From Phoronis australis (lineage: Eukaryota > Phoronida > Phoronidae): 64,000 nt of DNA. The notes below the pieces were generated by a model. It ran no database searches. It worked only from the letters and a program-made list of their open reading frames with translations, and had not been told where the DNA came from. The position numbers and the translations under genes are program-made. This document shows, one piece after another, positions 23,293-35,159 of this stretch; the stretch's first letter is position 1; the number at the start of each line of letters is the position of its first letter. The DNA is taken from NCBI GenBank assembly GCA_002633005.1, contig NMRA01000002.1:2326655-2390654 (forward strand), given 5' to 3'.

Positions 23293-25570
23293 AAAGTGCA
23301 GGCAACGTTGGGCAAGTCAGCGAGGGGTGAATGTGGTGCCGCATCTCAGAGAACTTCCGTACCAGTGACAGATTGTTCCATCTTGTGAATATTAACAACC
23401 GTTGCCGAGAATAATTTTTGCCGGAATACTGTTGACAAATTTCGTAAGTCTGTCTAGGTTTTGTCACATAGTGGTGTAACCTTTAAAATGAGAAGAGTTT
23501 TGGCAACAATTTCTTAAGACTGACTAAGTGCACCACTGCTGTTGTCTGGCCCGTGCAAAATATTGCACTTCCCTAGATTGGATTACATGTATCTGGAAGC
23601 AATTGGACAACAGTCAGTGACACTTGCATCTCACGGTGATTACCCCCAATGCTGCAAAATCCATCAAGCAGTTCCCTAACTTCATTTTCATGGCATTGTA
23701 TTTGCTGGTGCCTTGCTTTTCTATGCTAACTGTATTGGACATTCCAATGCCAGTTAAGTTATACTGTTGTGCTGTGGGCTGCAAGTCCAGTGTTAGAAAG
23801 TTGGATAACATTGAGAAGTGCCAGCTGCATGTAATCCTACAATCAACCTGAAATTTGTAGAACAAGGCCATTGTGAACATGCCTCTTCCTGACTATCTTC
23901 ACAAGAAGTCAGGTTTCTATCCTGGACCATCCTGTTGTTGACATTGAGCAGTATTGCTTTGATGTCCTGTTTGTGTTATATGTGTTTTTCACGCTTGAAT
24001 ACACTGTTATTTTATACATTTTTCCCAACAGTCATTATTCCATAGTAGCTTGATATTTGCTATGTTCTAAATTCTTCATGTCGATTCCAAAATGCATAGA
24101 CCCTAACTCTGAGATTGGAGGCCGGATATGCAGCTGTATTCCAGTCTAAAATACGTAAAAAATGGAACAGCATAAAATTACGTTTTGAGAAGAGCCAGAC
24201 ACCTTAGAGTGGTTTACGTTTGGAATCTCCATAAAGACCGGGTTCAGAAAATGCTAACATCAAGTGACCACACGATTTCGAAGTTGGATTGTAAACAATG
24301 ACCCAACAAAAACAGTTTGATGGTTTATGCTGGCTGTAGTGTTTTTACAAAACTATAATTTTTATCTCAGTGCAGCCCTGCACACTTGAGACAGGTAGTG
24401 GATTTTGACAGAGGGCTGAGTAGTTCAGTTCTTGGGTAAACGATAGAAGCATTGTTAGTGGTTCTGCAGCTCTTATAGGGTGTCTGTCTGCACTCAATAG
24501 TCTTTTGCACAACAGTTTCGAACAGTCAAGAAGCATGATTGAGCAGACTGGTCTCAACTCTTTGTCAATATTGGTCTAATATTGGATGCTGTCAATTTAT
24601 TTAGTAAACATATGTATTTCCTGAAAATGCCAGGGAACTTAAAAACTTGTTTCTCTGCAGTTAATCCATTAAGGCATATCTGAAACAATTCTTAGATAAC
24701 CCCCATTTCGAAAGCATTCTTGCTATTTCTGTCAAAAGCACAAGGTGCATTTTCAGCGCCTGATTATTTTAACGGCTGCTTTCTTGTAATAATTTCTACC
24801 ATGAGGTAATAATCTACCACGACCACTTTAGGTTCAAAAATTCCGATCTTGATGGCTATAAAAACATATAGTTTATGTAGCTGTAAACTCGTTTTCCGTC
24901 ACACACCTGAACTTTTGAGATCGACATAGGTTTCTTTTTATCTGTCCGACAATCTAATTAAGTTTCGGTACAAAAAAGTTTGATCATCTTTGCTTGCGAC
25001 CAAGCTCTACAGCACGAGAATTCAATCTATGCTACATTACGCCTCAGTCTGCTACGAGTTGGCTTAGCGGCGCAAAGACCTACATGTATACAGCCAATTA
25101 ATGCCTTTCTTATTCTTGGTTAGCAGCAGTTTTCTTCAGCATAATTATGCGCAATTCCCAGTTGTGCACAAACTGACATCGCTCACGATTCTTTTCGCAC
25201 TGGATGTGATGACGTAAGAACGTTTTCTACGGTGCTTTGGTTAATTATATATCGACACAACTCTCCACGGTCTCCATAACGAGGGATTCTTCACTTTTGC
25301 AAAGACACATATTTATCTGTGTCGCAAAGTATTTGGAGCTGTCGACTTACGATAAAAGAATATTTCAGGTGCAGGGCTTTGAACCTTTTGTAGATACCAC
25401 GTGGCCACGGCTAAAGGAGACAGTACACTGAAACGGTACGTTAATCCTACGTTTTTATATAGTCGTGAAACGAGTGTGTTTGTGAATGTCCCTTTTTGTT
25501 CAATAGTCTTTTTGGTCTGATACTTGTAGAATCACTTCACGGTGTGTTAGCTATGGATAATTTCCCGTAG

Positions 25571-25655
25571 CACGGGCGGCGCACCATAGGGGACTGGGGG
25601 TGGGGGTGGATTACATGGCCCCCACTTTTTTCAGTGCTGCGCCGCCCATGCGTAG
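25571..25655. mobile_element. Micro-MITE family C (copy), ends GGCGGCGCACC / TGCTGCGCCGCC
   Basis: This element of about 80 bp has the inverted ends GGGCGGCGCACCATAG and CAGTGCTGCGCCGCCCATG. The same sequence recurs at 30124-30266 (twice), 45010-45071 and three times at 63019-63222. There is no coding capacity. Confidence 0.7.
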
Positions 25656-26720
25656 TTCATGTGCATAGTGACCACCGCGCCTTTGCTTATAGGTCCAGTT
25701 TGCAGTCCGTACCTGTAGAATACTACTAATCCGTTTGAAGCTACGAATAACAGCTTAGTTCCGCCCACCTCAAAGTCGAGTGTGTTATGGCGACCGTACT
25801 CGTGATATTACGTTTCCTTTCCCCGTGAAGCGCCACTAAGCCCACCAAACTGCGCTTGTCATAATTGCATCGGTTAGAGCATAGCCCACACTTGAAACAG
25901 AGTGACACCATGCGACTGGGTCACTTTTTGGAGGCGCCAGCCAGCCCTATGATTTTTTAAACTGTTTGCAACTCGTAAAATACCCTGCCCGGTTGTGTTC
26001 AGAGGCAATGACGGAAACTTAGCCCTATGGCAAGGACAGATTTGATATCGATTGTGTGGTTTGCCGGAGTGTAGTTTTGATTTCGCATACTGTTTGATAT
26101 CTTATGTTTTGCTTTACACACAGTTACTGTTGTATTTCACCCTCGTTGTTTATCTGGCTGGAATACGAAACTCTAATTAGGCCTTTTTTCGTTAAATCTA
26201 TACTTTTTTGTTACCGTGACACTCTGCATACCCGGTTTTTCCTTACCAAGTTGAATTCAAATTTCAGTGCAAAATACACGCACCGTTTTCAAGTTCGAAT
26301 TCGCAACTAGCGTTGGCGAATCCCAATAATCTGCTCAAACGCCTTCGTGAGTGCCTGATGCTCGTGTTAGTAACTGGGAGTCCCGCTTTCACGGTAAGAA
26401 ATATATTTGAACCCCACCGGCACTCCGCTCGACAGCTGACCGCGGTAACTTAGGGACCACATTACGAATGTGGAAAGACCGACACCCCAGGGATTTGTAG
26501 TTGCAACATCTTTTTGTATAGTCTGTGAATACGAGTCCACTATCATGGTCGATCAACAACTGTCGCTGGCTTTCTTCTGTAAAACACTCTAATAGACTAG
26601 GATAAACAATCGCTAGAACTTATTTTTGTGGCATGATCAAACGAAATATGGAAATTGCCCTGTATTACAGCCTAAAAACCGTAGCTTCGTGATCGGCGAA
26701 ATATTATTATGTCATTGAAC

Positions 26721-26935
26721 ATGCGCGCACCCAGGGGGAGGGCTCGCGAGACGGAGGCCATTTGGCGAAGTGGGCAAAAAGATCTGCGTCAGAGAAACAA
26801 AAAAAGTGCGAGAAAACGAGACAAAAGTCCACAGGGATTCGGCGCTAATGTACAATTCACAGGTCTAAACTTACAGTAGTACCCCATTCTTTGTTTTATT
26901 AGGCCTCGTTTCCTTTTTTCAGTAAAAATTTCAGT
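26721..26935 (-). mobile_element. MITE family B (copy, inverted, one end lost)
   Basis: It starts ATGCGCGCACCCAGGGGGAG. In inverted orientation it matches the interior of the 33711-33954 element (ACAGGTCTAAAC, GTAGTACCCC, TTAGGCCTCGTTT, TTTTTTCAGTAAAA). The expected second terminus is not found. Confidence 0.6.
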
Positions 26936-28612
26936 GAAATTGACTTAAGACTAGACAGAAATTGGTCTTACCACCTGGCTCCTCAAAATTCCAATGTTTA
27001 GCTAAGTGAGTGCATCAAAGTCTAGAAATAATTGTCAGTTGTGTGTATTTTCTCAGAGACTTACACTTTTGCTTAGTATGTGAACTTTAATTATTTTTGG
27101 AAATAGTTGTTAGCCGAAAACCAAATTTCTGTCTTAACTTTTCCTTCATTATTCATGTAATCTCGCGACTTAATTATCTGGACACAAATAAAATATTCCA
27201 TGACTGAACACAGAACCAGTTTCATAACATATCGCTAAATACGATTTTGTATACGTTAAACACTAAAGTTCGATGTCGTGAATTTTTTTTTTATTAAGGC
27301 TGTTAATGTACTGCCAGAAGATCAAAACAAACTTCACAATTCTAGTGAACTGCATTATTCTGAAGGAGCAGCCGCAGATACTATAACTAAATTGGAAAAG
27401 TCATCATTCCGCAACCGCAGATGCAAGGCGTTTTCCCGTTGCTCCCAACTTTTTCGATTCTACAGTCGAACAAAAACTTGGGGAAAATCACCCCTGTAGC
27501 CAATATCTTACACGACTGGTTAACTCCATTCTGGCATTTAGTTGGAGGGCCGGCTCTCTTTCGTTCGACAATTGCTCTAATCTCCGATCAGATCGTATCT
27601 AGCCCGACTGGACGTTGTGCTGCTAAACATGAAAGTTAACTTATAACATATTTGAACATAAACCAATAGCATTTCTGAATTCCTTGTCAAATGCTGATCA
27701 TCCTTAGTTTTGTAATCACCAAAATCGCCCAACTACAACAGAAGTTAAGACAATCCATTCTGCCAGGTTTCAGTAACCGTTTGAAGCCTGGGACTGAGAT
27801 AATTGGCCTGCTTGTTGTCATTCGGGACAAAAGACTGTGCTGGAGAGTTAACAATGGCGCCAGACGTTATCGCACGTTCAGAATTAACCCCTCACGTCTG
27901 CAAAAATTGCTGCACGACAGAACGCCGTCATGATTCACAGTCCTTTCCCGTTGACTTGAGCCCGCCGTGTTCAGACTTGAAAATTAATTGGAGCCCCAGT
28001 TTTATACGTCATTGTGTTATTTGAATGAGTGAATTCGAATAAAATGTCAAAATATTACCAGTAGGCCTACACGCGGAGGCAGAAAAAGGCGTTATGATGA
28101 GTGACCTAGTTTTTGTGGTGTCCAGCACAACGTGACGTTGAAATGGAACATCGAAGGATTGCGTGCATGTATCGACGGATTTGTATCCCTAAGTTTGTTG
28201 ATTTCTACTTGTCAGGAGTTGCAATTCACAATACAAAAATAAATTGCAAGCATGAGAACTATAATAAATGACTCCGTCGGTTCCGCAGGGTCATCCGGCT
28301 AAGGCATGAGATTTTGGTTCTCGATGACAAATTCAAGCTTACAAATCTATCAGGTGTCTCACAAGTATAGCTTGTAGACCCAGCGGAACTAGCGAAGTGG
28401 TGGCAGCCCACCAATAGGCCTACAATGACTTTTCACGTACATGTAAAATGGTATAACGTAACCACCACTGTAGCCATCAATTTGCAGCCTGCAGTTGAAT
28501 ATAAGCTTGGCGATGAAGTCATTCTAAAGAAGTCGCACATAATCGAGAAGGAGTCAGAGAAGCGTTTCCAATTTTGCTAAGCGTGGTCATATTCTTTTTC
28601 TCTCATTTTCAG

Positions 28613-29515
28613 GACCAACAGAACTGGCTTTGTTTTTGTGGTGCTGGCACACGAACAGACGAGTCTGTGACTACGATGTCTAGTGCTGATCTAAGGCGCA
28701 AATTTGTAGTTGAGAGTATGGACCAAGATCCGTGTCGACGCTCGAAGCAGGATCCCCTCCCTCGTGTTAAAGGTTCCACACGTATCACTAATAGTCAGTC
28801 GAAGAAAACACAAGAGAACGTTGGCTTAGAAGAGTATCACAAAATGAGAAAGAAGGGAGGTTACCTTAAGCTTCCCCCAATCGGTACGAAGAAATTAGAC
28901 CATCCTGATCATTTACAGGATGACCGGCAACATAGTATTGACGACTTGAAGGTTCCTGATTTCGTATCCGGAAAGGTTTTTGAGAGAAACGCGAATGATG
29001 TGTCTACGCGAATACTTGTTGATGAGAGTGTTCCGTCTGTGCCCGGGTCGGAGTTTTCCCATCGGTTAATACTCCCCCCTATTACAGCCTTAGAGAAAAG
29101 TCCTCGCCTTAGGCAAAAGACAACAACGCAATCCATTCAAAAAGTGAATCCTCGATTGGAAACAAAATACGACCAGTATATGAAAGCCTCATATTATTAT
29201 GAAAAAATGAAAGACGCGTTGATTCCAAACCAGACTGAAAAAAGTGCCAAATTATGTTTGGGAGACTTAAGCGCGTTGCAGGTTCAAACTATAACTCGGG
29301 AGGAATACTTTTCCAAGTCCGACTTGGACTTCAGGTCGTATAAGAAGCGAAAAAAGCAACTTGCCGATCCAATTTTAGACAGTTTTTTGAAAGGAGAGCA
29401 CAAGATGCGACGTTTTGGTATCTGCGTGGAAGTGGATGCGATTTACTTCCAAGGAACTCTCATGAAATTCTGCCACGACTTAGCTATCTTGACCGCCATA
29501 CAACACTGTTTCTGA
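28613..29515 (+). CDS. Orphan protein of 279 residues (start 28676), unrecognised
   Basis: A long open frame follows a strong acceptor (TTTTTCTCTCATTTTCAG at 28612). The best start is the ATG at 28676 (A at -3; MSSADLRRKFVVES), giving 279 residues to the stop at 29513-29515. The protein is hydrophilic and basic and rich in Lys, Ser, Asp and Pro, with no signal peptide or membrane segment. Landmarks are YLKLPPIGTKK (about residues 60-70), a second LPPI motif (HRLILPPITALEK) and a charged region YYYEKMKDAL. The paired LPPI motifs suggest linear binding motifs. I do not recognise a family. A possible donor (TTTTG|GTATCTG, about 29416) would remove the last ~33 residues, whose composition differs, so the C-terminus is uncertain. 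At this length the open frame is unlikely to be chance. Confidence 0.65.
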   Translation, partial: DQQNWLCFCGAGTRTDESVTTMSSADLRRKFVVESMDQDPCRRSKQDPLPRVKGSTRITNSQSKKTQENVGLEEYHKMRKKGGYLKLPPIGTKKLDHPDHLQDDRQHSIDDLKVPDFVSGKVFERNANDVSTRILVDESVPSVPGSEFSHRLILPPITALEKSPRLRQKTTTQSIQKVNPRLETKYDQYMKASYYYEKMKDALIPNQTEKSAKLCLGDLSALQVQTITREEYFSKSDLDFRSYKKRKKQLADPILDSFLKGEHKMRRFGICVEVDAIYFQGTLMKFCHDLAILTAIQHCF

Positions 29516-30042
29516 ATCTCACATCAGCTTTACCGGAAAAAGATTTGTGAAACAGTAACAAGTGTTTGATTATTACTTCGCATCTAAACAACAGCATCGT
29601 GCGTCCAAGGTCTTCAGTCCATAAGACTGCGCGATAGACCTTCAAGAGAGTTGTGGACACGACATCCGCGGAAAACCAATCGCAACAACACCTGATTTCA
29701 TTGAACAGTTTGATGGCTTCATTTCATAAATTTTTCAAAAGCATCCGGCCGAACGCGATGACCGGGGATCACGTATTGTTTTTCTAGTAAATGATTGGTG
29801 GCAGATTTTCAGCAATTTTGTGCCCCCGAGTGAGGGTCGCGGTCGGGCCGCCTGTGAACTTCGCTCTAGGTTGGGCCTTTTCACAAAAAATGCACTCGGA
29901 TTTGAACACGTGCGGTTAATACTTAAAAGTAGTCTGATAAAATGTCACGCCCATGCACTTTTGTTGTTGCATGTGATTATTTGAAAACCGTTAAAATGAT
30001 GAAGCCAATTTTAAAAGACAATATGTGGTCACAAGACCCAGT

Positions 30043-30368
30043 ATATTTTCTTCGTAGTTCATTCCGAAGAGGAGCAAATTGGCAAATCATGACGGTTTTT
30101 GTATCGCGCCCTCTCTTTACATGGGCGGCGTAGCACTGAAAAAAGTGAGGGGGGCTAAAGCACCCCCCCATGTGGTGCACCGCCTATAGACCATGTGCGG
30201 CCTAGCACTGAAAAAAGCGGGGGCTATAGCCCCACCCCCCCAGCCCCCTATGGTGCGCCGCCCATGCTTTGTTAACACGCGCTGTTTTTGAAGTGCATGT
30301 ACGACTTAGGCAGAAGTCTAGTTTTCACAGTGTCTGTTAGTACGAGAATGCAAAACGTGTTCCATCAT
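30043..30368. repeat. Duplicated contig end, left copy (326 bp)
   Basis: The sequence appears identical, by eye, to 30370-30695 and ends exactly at the single N at 30369. It contains two micro-MITE family C units (30124-30266). This is most likely an unmerged overlap between contigs, not a biological tandem duplication. Confidence 0.85.
30124..30266. mobile_element. Micro-MITE family C, two adjacent units
   Basis: Two consecutive units begin GGCGGC(G)TAGCACTGAAAAAAG and end GGTGCACCGCC and GGTGCGCCGCCCATG. They surround a C/G-rich centre with a CTATAGCCCC palindrome. The same pair recurs in the duplicate at about 30451-30593. Confidence 0.7.
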
Positions 30369-30369
30369 N

Positions 30370-30695
30370 ATATTTTCTTCGTAGTTCATTCCGAAGAGGA
30401 GCAAATTGGCAAATCATGACGGTTTTTGTATCGCGCCCTCTCTTTACATGGGCGGCGTAGCACTGAAAAAAGTGAGGGGGGCTAAAGCACCCCCCCATGT
30501 GGTGCACCGCCTATAGACCATGTGCGGCCTAGCACTGAAAAAAGCGGGGGCTATAGCCCCACCCCCCCAGCCCCCTATGGTGCGCCGCCCATGCTTTGTT
30601 AACACGCGCTGTTTTTGAAGTGCATGTACGACTTAGGCAGAAGTCTAGTTTTCACAGTGTCTGTTAGTACGAGAATGCAAAACGTGTTCCATCAT
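30370..30695. repeat. Duplicated contig end, right copy (326 bp)
   Basis: It begins immediately after the N at 30369 and repeats 30043-30368. Collapsing the two would remove 327 bp from the window. Confidence 0.85.
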
Positions 30696-31623
30696 ATGAT
30701 CTAGTATTACTTACACCAGACCCAATCTGCAGTGATTACGTGGCACCGTAAGCTTTATGCTGACTTATTAAATTCTATTATTGTGTAATACCCAGAATGT
30801 GTGTACTCAAATTTCATTTCCATACATGTACATGTAGGTAGATGGCAATAGAAAATTCTTAAATGTTCTCCCCGCTGGGCCCACGTCAATTCCATCGTAA
30901 ATTTTGATTGTCACACTGAGAAAAATGTAACAGTTGGCATTACAATTGGATTTCTCAATAGTTCATGTGCATGTCAAGCTTTGCGTGTAATGTTTTTAAT
31001 ACTGGATACGTGTAGCTGTTTCCTGTTATGGGTACTGCATGTTTCGAGTACGGTTTGTGCATAGCACATAAACTGTGAACCATACAGTTAGAGATACGCC
31101 TACAAGGCTGTGAGTTATGAGTTTAGGTTGAGTCTATATTAAATTATATATACTTTATGTTAACGTTGTGTAGGACCTTATATACAGGTCTTTGCATTCA
31201 TTCATATTCTTAGAATTCGATTTTTGACTTTATACCATTTTGCCATTGAGTGAATTACATGACCATGTGTTTTTAGTAATATTTCCAAAAACAAAGGCAA
31301 ATTCTTAGAAAATTAAAACAACGTCATACTTAACATGACCCAATTCAGGTTTCATGAACAATTTTCTAAATTCAGTTACCATTGGAACATTTTCAGAACA
31401 ATTCTTATCTGAAAGTTTAATCATAGATACACGTTAAAAGAAAGATTCGCAACTCTGTCAAATCTCGCAGCCTATCGCGAACTACGTGAAGAGGATTCAT
31501 AACCTCCCGTGTCTTGGTGTCATGTAGCAACGAAGGTAAACGTTCCTTTTTTTATTTCGCGCATTTCGAGCATTTTTTTTTAGTTTGAAATGAACTTGCT
31601 GTGTTTCCTGCAAACACAATCAG

Positions 31624-31750
31624 GCATGCCAGCCATACAAGTCGGATTTTTGCTACGAAGCGCTCCGGAACAAACTTGACAAGTTGTTGTTGATCGGCCC
31701 GAATACTGCGACAGTTCAACACAAAATCAAGACTTTCGGCCCAAAGAAAG
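31624..31750 (+). CDS. Candidate isolated exon, unrecognised
   Basis: Between ACAATCAG and AAAG|GTAGAA there is an open frame of 42 codons plus one base. It starts ACQPYKSDFCYEALRNKLDK and ends KIKTFGPKK. It reads like protein (charged helix followed by a basic tail), and the other two frames are closed. There is no start codon. Which gene it belongs to is unknown; it could join exons of a + strand gene ending at 37994. Confidence 0.35.
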
Positions 31751-32885
31751 GTAGAATCAATTGGATATTTGTTTCATCTGGTTGAATTCTCAGTCGTTTA
31801 CGGTGAAATTTAGTTTGAATTTTGTGATTTTGAAGGAATTTTGGCTCGACCTAAATGTAGTAGATACTCAGCTGTAACTACGTCTACAATACGTAGCAAA
31901 ACAATATGGCAAAATTCAGCAAAACCGAAATTTTGCCATTTTTCGTGATTTCACAAGCTCATAATATTAGCGTGCACAGCGGTAGAAAAATAAGCCAGCG
32001 AAATATTTACACTACACTTTCTTCTTTCTATTGAGAACCATTACAACAAATTTGGACATGAATGAATATTTTTAAAAATCGAATTCATGCGAGCACTTCA
32101 CATATTTTTCACTCACCGGTAAATTCTTGTGACTTATAGTTTGGGAATAAACTTTCAGCTGCTAAACGGCCGTAAATGAACCGATATTAGTGATATTTAT
32201 ATCAAATACTTTGCTAAGAAATTTCTGCTTTCGACCTTGAGTGTAAAGTTTTGTTTTTTATAAAAGTATGAGAAAATGTATTTTTTTAATTTCCTGCCTT
32301 GTCAAAGTTTTTCCTCTTGGAAAGCACTGCACTTGGTGAAATTACCCTTGTTAAACATTGGATTGCTTTAAAGTGTACACAACATGACTCTAGTACCTCA
32401 AAATAAATTTTATTATTATATCTTACTCGATTTCAGTGCCTTTAATGCACAGCTTATAAAGAAACACGCAAAAATTGAAAAAAATAATAATTATGTACAA
32501 CGTCATGGGTTGAACCCAAGTCGTTCGCCATACTGTTCGGATCAGAGACAAAGTGTATAGAGTGAAGAGAAAGCAAACTACATTTAGCGTCGAGAAGGTT
32601 CGTAGAGGGATCAAAAGATGAGTTTCCGGAGGCTTCAGCAACAGCAGCCAGGCGGAGAACGTCTCGGTGTTCCGAAGGACACCAAAGTTGCCCAGAAGTG
32701 GCATCGATTCGTGCACCGAACGAGAGTGTGGGACGTCATCGTGGACCAAGCGATTCGGTCCGGGGCCACTCTGTCTTCTGCCCATGCACTTTCAGGACTC
32801 GTGTTTCGACTCCAGTCACAGGAGACGTTACGATGAAGGCCTGGTTCAATAAAGGACAATATTTATCATTCAGAAACATCAGCTC

Positions 32886-33125
32886 TTAATTCAGGATCGT
32901 CTGTTGGATGACTGGGTTGACTCGCCGAGCCCGAGGCCGCTTCTCTCGCGGGAGGATCCAGTTCGTAAGGCTCAAAGTAGAAAAGTACGCAGCCGGAAGC
33001 ACATTAAACTTGTTCTCGCTTTCGTGCAACTCCATTTCCTCATCCTGGCCACCATTCCCGTACGTGTTTTCATAGTATTCGTTCAATTCTTGCTCATAAT
33101 CGTCAAATTCCCTGCTCTCCGCCAT
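32886..33125 (-). CDS. Small acidic protein, 79 residues, unrecognised
   Basis: ATG in good context (AACAATGGCG) on the - strand, followed by 79 codons. The first half is very acidic and Glu/Tyr/Asn-rich (MAESREFDDYEQELNEYYEN, then GGQDEEMELHESEN). The second half is basic (REKRPRARRVNP). It could be a complete small protein or the first exon of a larger gene. The neighbouring - strand region to 32423 is also open in several frames (RLAAVAEASGNSSFDPSTN in one), but I cannot find convincing splice sites joining them. Some Harbinger-type transposons carry similar acidic-then-basic starts, but nothing here proves that. Confidence 0.45.
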   Translation of the reverse strand: MAESREFDDYEQELNEYYENTYGNGGQDEEMELHESENKFNVLPAAYFSTLSLTNWILPREKRPRARRVNPVIQQTILN

Positions 33126-33710
33126 TGTTCAATGCTAGTCACTGATCTCTTGTGATCAACCCATGACGTCACATGGCGGGAAATGTGAAAATTGGCAAAA
33201 TTGAAAGAAAAATCAAAATTTAGAGCTAATTACACAAAATAAACATGGGTTTAGCTAAATTTTACGTCATACATTTAGTCTGTGGCCACCGGTAATTCAA
33301 AATGTGCAAAAATCCATGGTGTGTACTGTTTAAATGTGGAAATTTTTTAGTGCAATATTCTCATGCTCAAGCTATAGGCGTTCCTGTATGAATTCTCAAG
33401 TAAAATAAATGAAGAGAAAATTCTACAATGTAAAGATTGATTGAGAAACTTTATTTTGGAAAATAAATAGTATCCAAAGTGTATTTTGTATTCCTTCCTC
33501 ATAAATGTATACAAACACTTTATCTATTAATATTGTTGCTTTTTCTTGTTTGTCATTGTAAATATCAATTCCACTGTGTATTTGAGTTGCCAGTTCTCAT
33601 TTAACGATTGTAAAGTAAGGCAGGGGAATCCCAGACCCCTGTTACTTACTCATTGGAACTGGGAAAATAAAAAATGAAAAACACTTTATATAATATTGTC
33701 ATGTGCGCAA

Positions 33711-33954
33711 CCAGCCTAAAATATGGGGGCTCAAATTTTTCAATACGTGGACCTTTTACTGAAAAAAACGAGGACTAAGAAAACAAAAGGGGTACTACAT
33801 TCAGACCTGTAAATTGTGAATTTGTACTGAATTCCTTTGGACTTTTTGTCTCGTTTTCTCAGGCTGTTTATTTCGCTGAGGCGGACCTTTTTGCCCATTT
33901 TGCCAAATAGAGGGGCTCGATTGAGCCCCCCGAGCCCCACTGGGAGCGCGCATG
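33711..33954 (+). mobile_element. MITE family B (copy 2), most complete
   Basis: ATGTGCGCAACCAGCC at the left and CTGGGAGCGCGCATG at the right are inverted termini of about 14 bp. The interior matches 20203-20448. There is no transposase. Confidence 0.7.
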
Positions 33955-34302
33955 ATTGTTGTTTTTTCCTGTTTGTCATTGTAAAAATCAATTCCACTGT
34001 ATTTTTTGCTAATTTTCACTTAACGATAATAAAGTAAGGCAAGGGAATCCCAGACCACTCTTGAAACTGTGAAAATAAAAAATGAAAAATGTCCATTTTG
34101 TATGTGTGTGCTGTCTTTCACTGTCATCACGGGAATTAGTGTCGTTTCGAAAACAAAGTCTGTAGGTAACAAATGTAAATTTCACTCTGACAAACTATTA
34201 TGCTTCAACATAAATGGATGCCCTTAAATAGTGCATTGTTATGCTTTCTAACACAAGAGCAACTGGGAGTCGTTCAAGTACAGTATCCAAGACAGATATC
34301 CA

Positions 34303-34705
34303 GGGCCCGGTCTCTAATTTTTATACTCGAAACGAACACGAAACTATTTTTGGCAATTTCTCTGCTCCTTTTGTGCGAAGTTAAGATACTTGGTTATCAG
34401 ACTGTGCTCGAATACATTATAGTTTATGCATAGGATATTCTAGTTCAAGTTTGCCCTTGAAGACCCTTATATTCGTGCTACAAACTCGAGTAAAAACTCG
34501 AAATTTCGAGTTCAAACTCGAACTTATTGCTTTAATATTGGGTTTACAAACTGTGAACTAAGGGCAATAAATTATCTACGTAAGTTATTGTGTACTCGAG
34601 CATAGAATAATAGACACTTATCTTGAGTTCGCCCAAAAGTAGAGTAGAAAATGCCAAACCTAATTTCGAGTTTCATTTCGAGTAAAAAGATTGGAGACCG
34701 GGCCC
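34303..34705. mobile_element. MITE family A (copy 2)
   Basis: A near-identical counterpart of 4092-4523, bounded by GGGCCCGGTCTC and GAGACCGGGCCC. CCAGG occurs on both outer sides and might be the target duplication, though it overlaps the termini and copy 1 does not show it. High identity between copies 30 kb apart points to recent activity. Confidence 0.75.
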
Positions 34706-34956
34706 AGGAGGCAATTTCTTTCCTGAATCACCACCACATTGCCAGTCAAGAAGTACCGACATTATTGCAAGATGCATGTGACTTTTTGATCTTTTTTCAG
34801 TACTATAAATCTGCACAAATCTCGTGAAGGAATGAGATGATGACTTTCTCTGAGTAACTAGGCATTATAATATTTCAATCAGAGTACATGCAAAACCATT
34901 GATAACCACTAAAAATACGGCTGACAGAACAGCTACAGTTGTACATGTATCAACAC

Positions 34957-35113
34957 CTGAGGAAAATTTAAGCATTTCAGTCTTTCCCTCTCATGTTCTC
35001 TGATTTCAAATTTGGTGGTATTTTGTTTCAGTTGGTGGTTTTGCTTCATGTTATTATATAATTGTTCTTCTTCCGCAAGCAAAATTATAACACTCAAAAC
35101 TGCATTCCCTTCA
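34957..35113 (-). CDS. Candidate exon, unrecognised
   Basis: On the - strand, an open stretch of 52 codons lies between TTTAAACACAG and CAG|GTGTTG. It contains LLAEEEQLYNNMKQNHQLKQ and FEIREHERERLKCLNFPQ: charged and helix-like. The evidence is only splice-site fit and composition, so it may be chance. Confidence 0.22.
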
Positions 35114-35159
35114 CTGTGTTTAAAGTCCAAAAAACTTAATTGTACTGTACAAGTTTTCT

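Larger units (their letters stand above)
23293..28612. other. SGSH 3' UTR and intergenic region, no gene identified
   Basis: No canonical AATAAA is visible in the first ~1.2 kb after the SGSH stop, so the transcript end is uncertain. The frames at 27278-27499 and 27691-27933 have no recognisable protein. A 51-codon frame at 28425-28580 is noted among the rejected items. Two mobile elements at 25571 and 26721 are listed separately. Confidence 0.5.

Noticed and set aside
28425-28580. 51-codon frame (MTFHVHVKWYNV… YKLGDEVILKK) upstream of the orphan gene
   Set aside because: Protein-like, but only ~30 bp separates its stop from the acceptor at 28612, too short for an intron. It is probably in an intron or a chance frame, though an integrase-tail fragment is conceivable.
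30043-30695. True tandem duplication
   Set aside because: Copies abut a single N exactly and look identical, so an assembly overlap is the simpler explanation.
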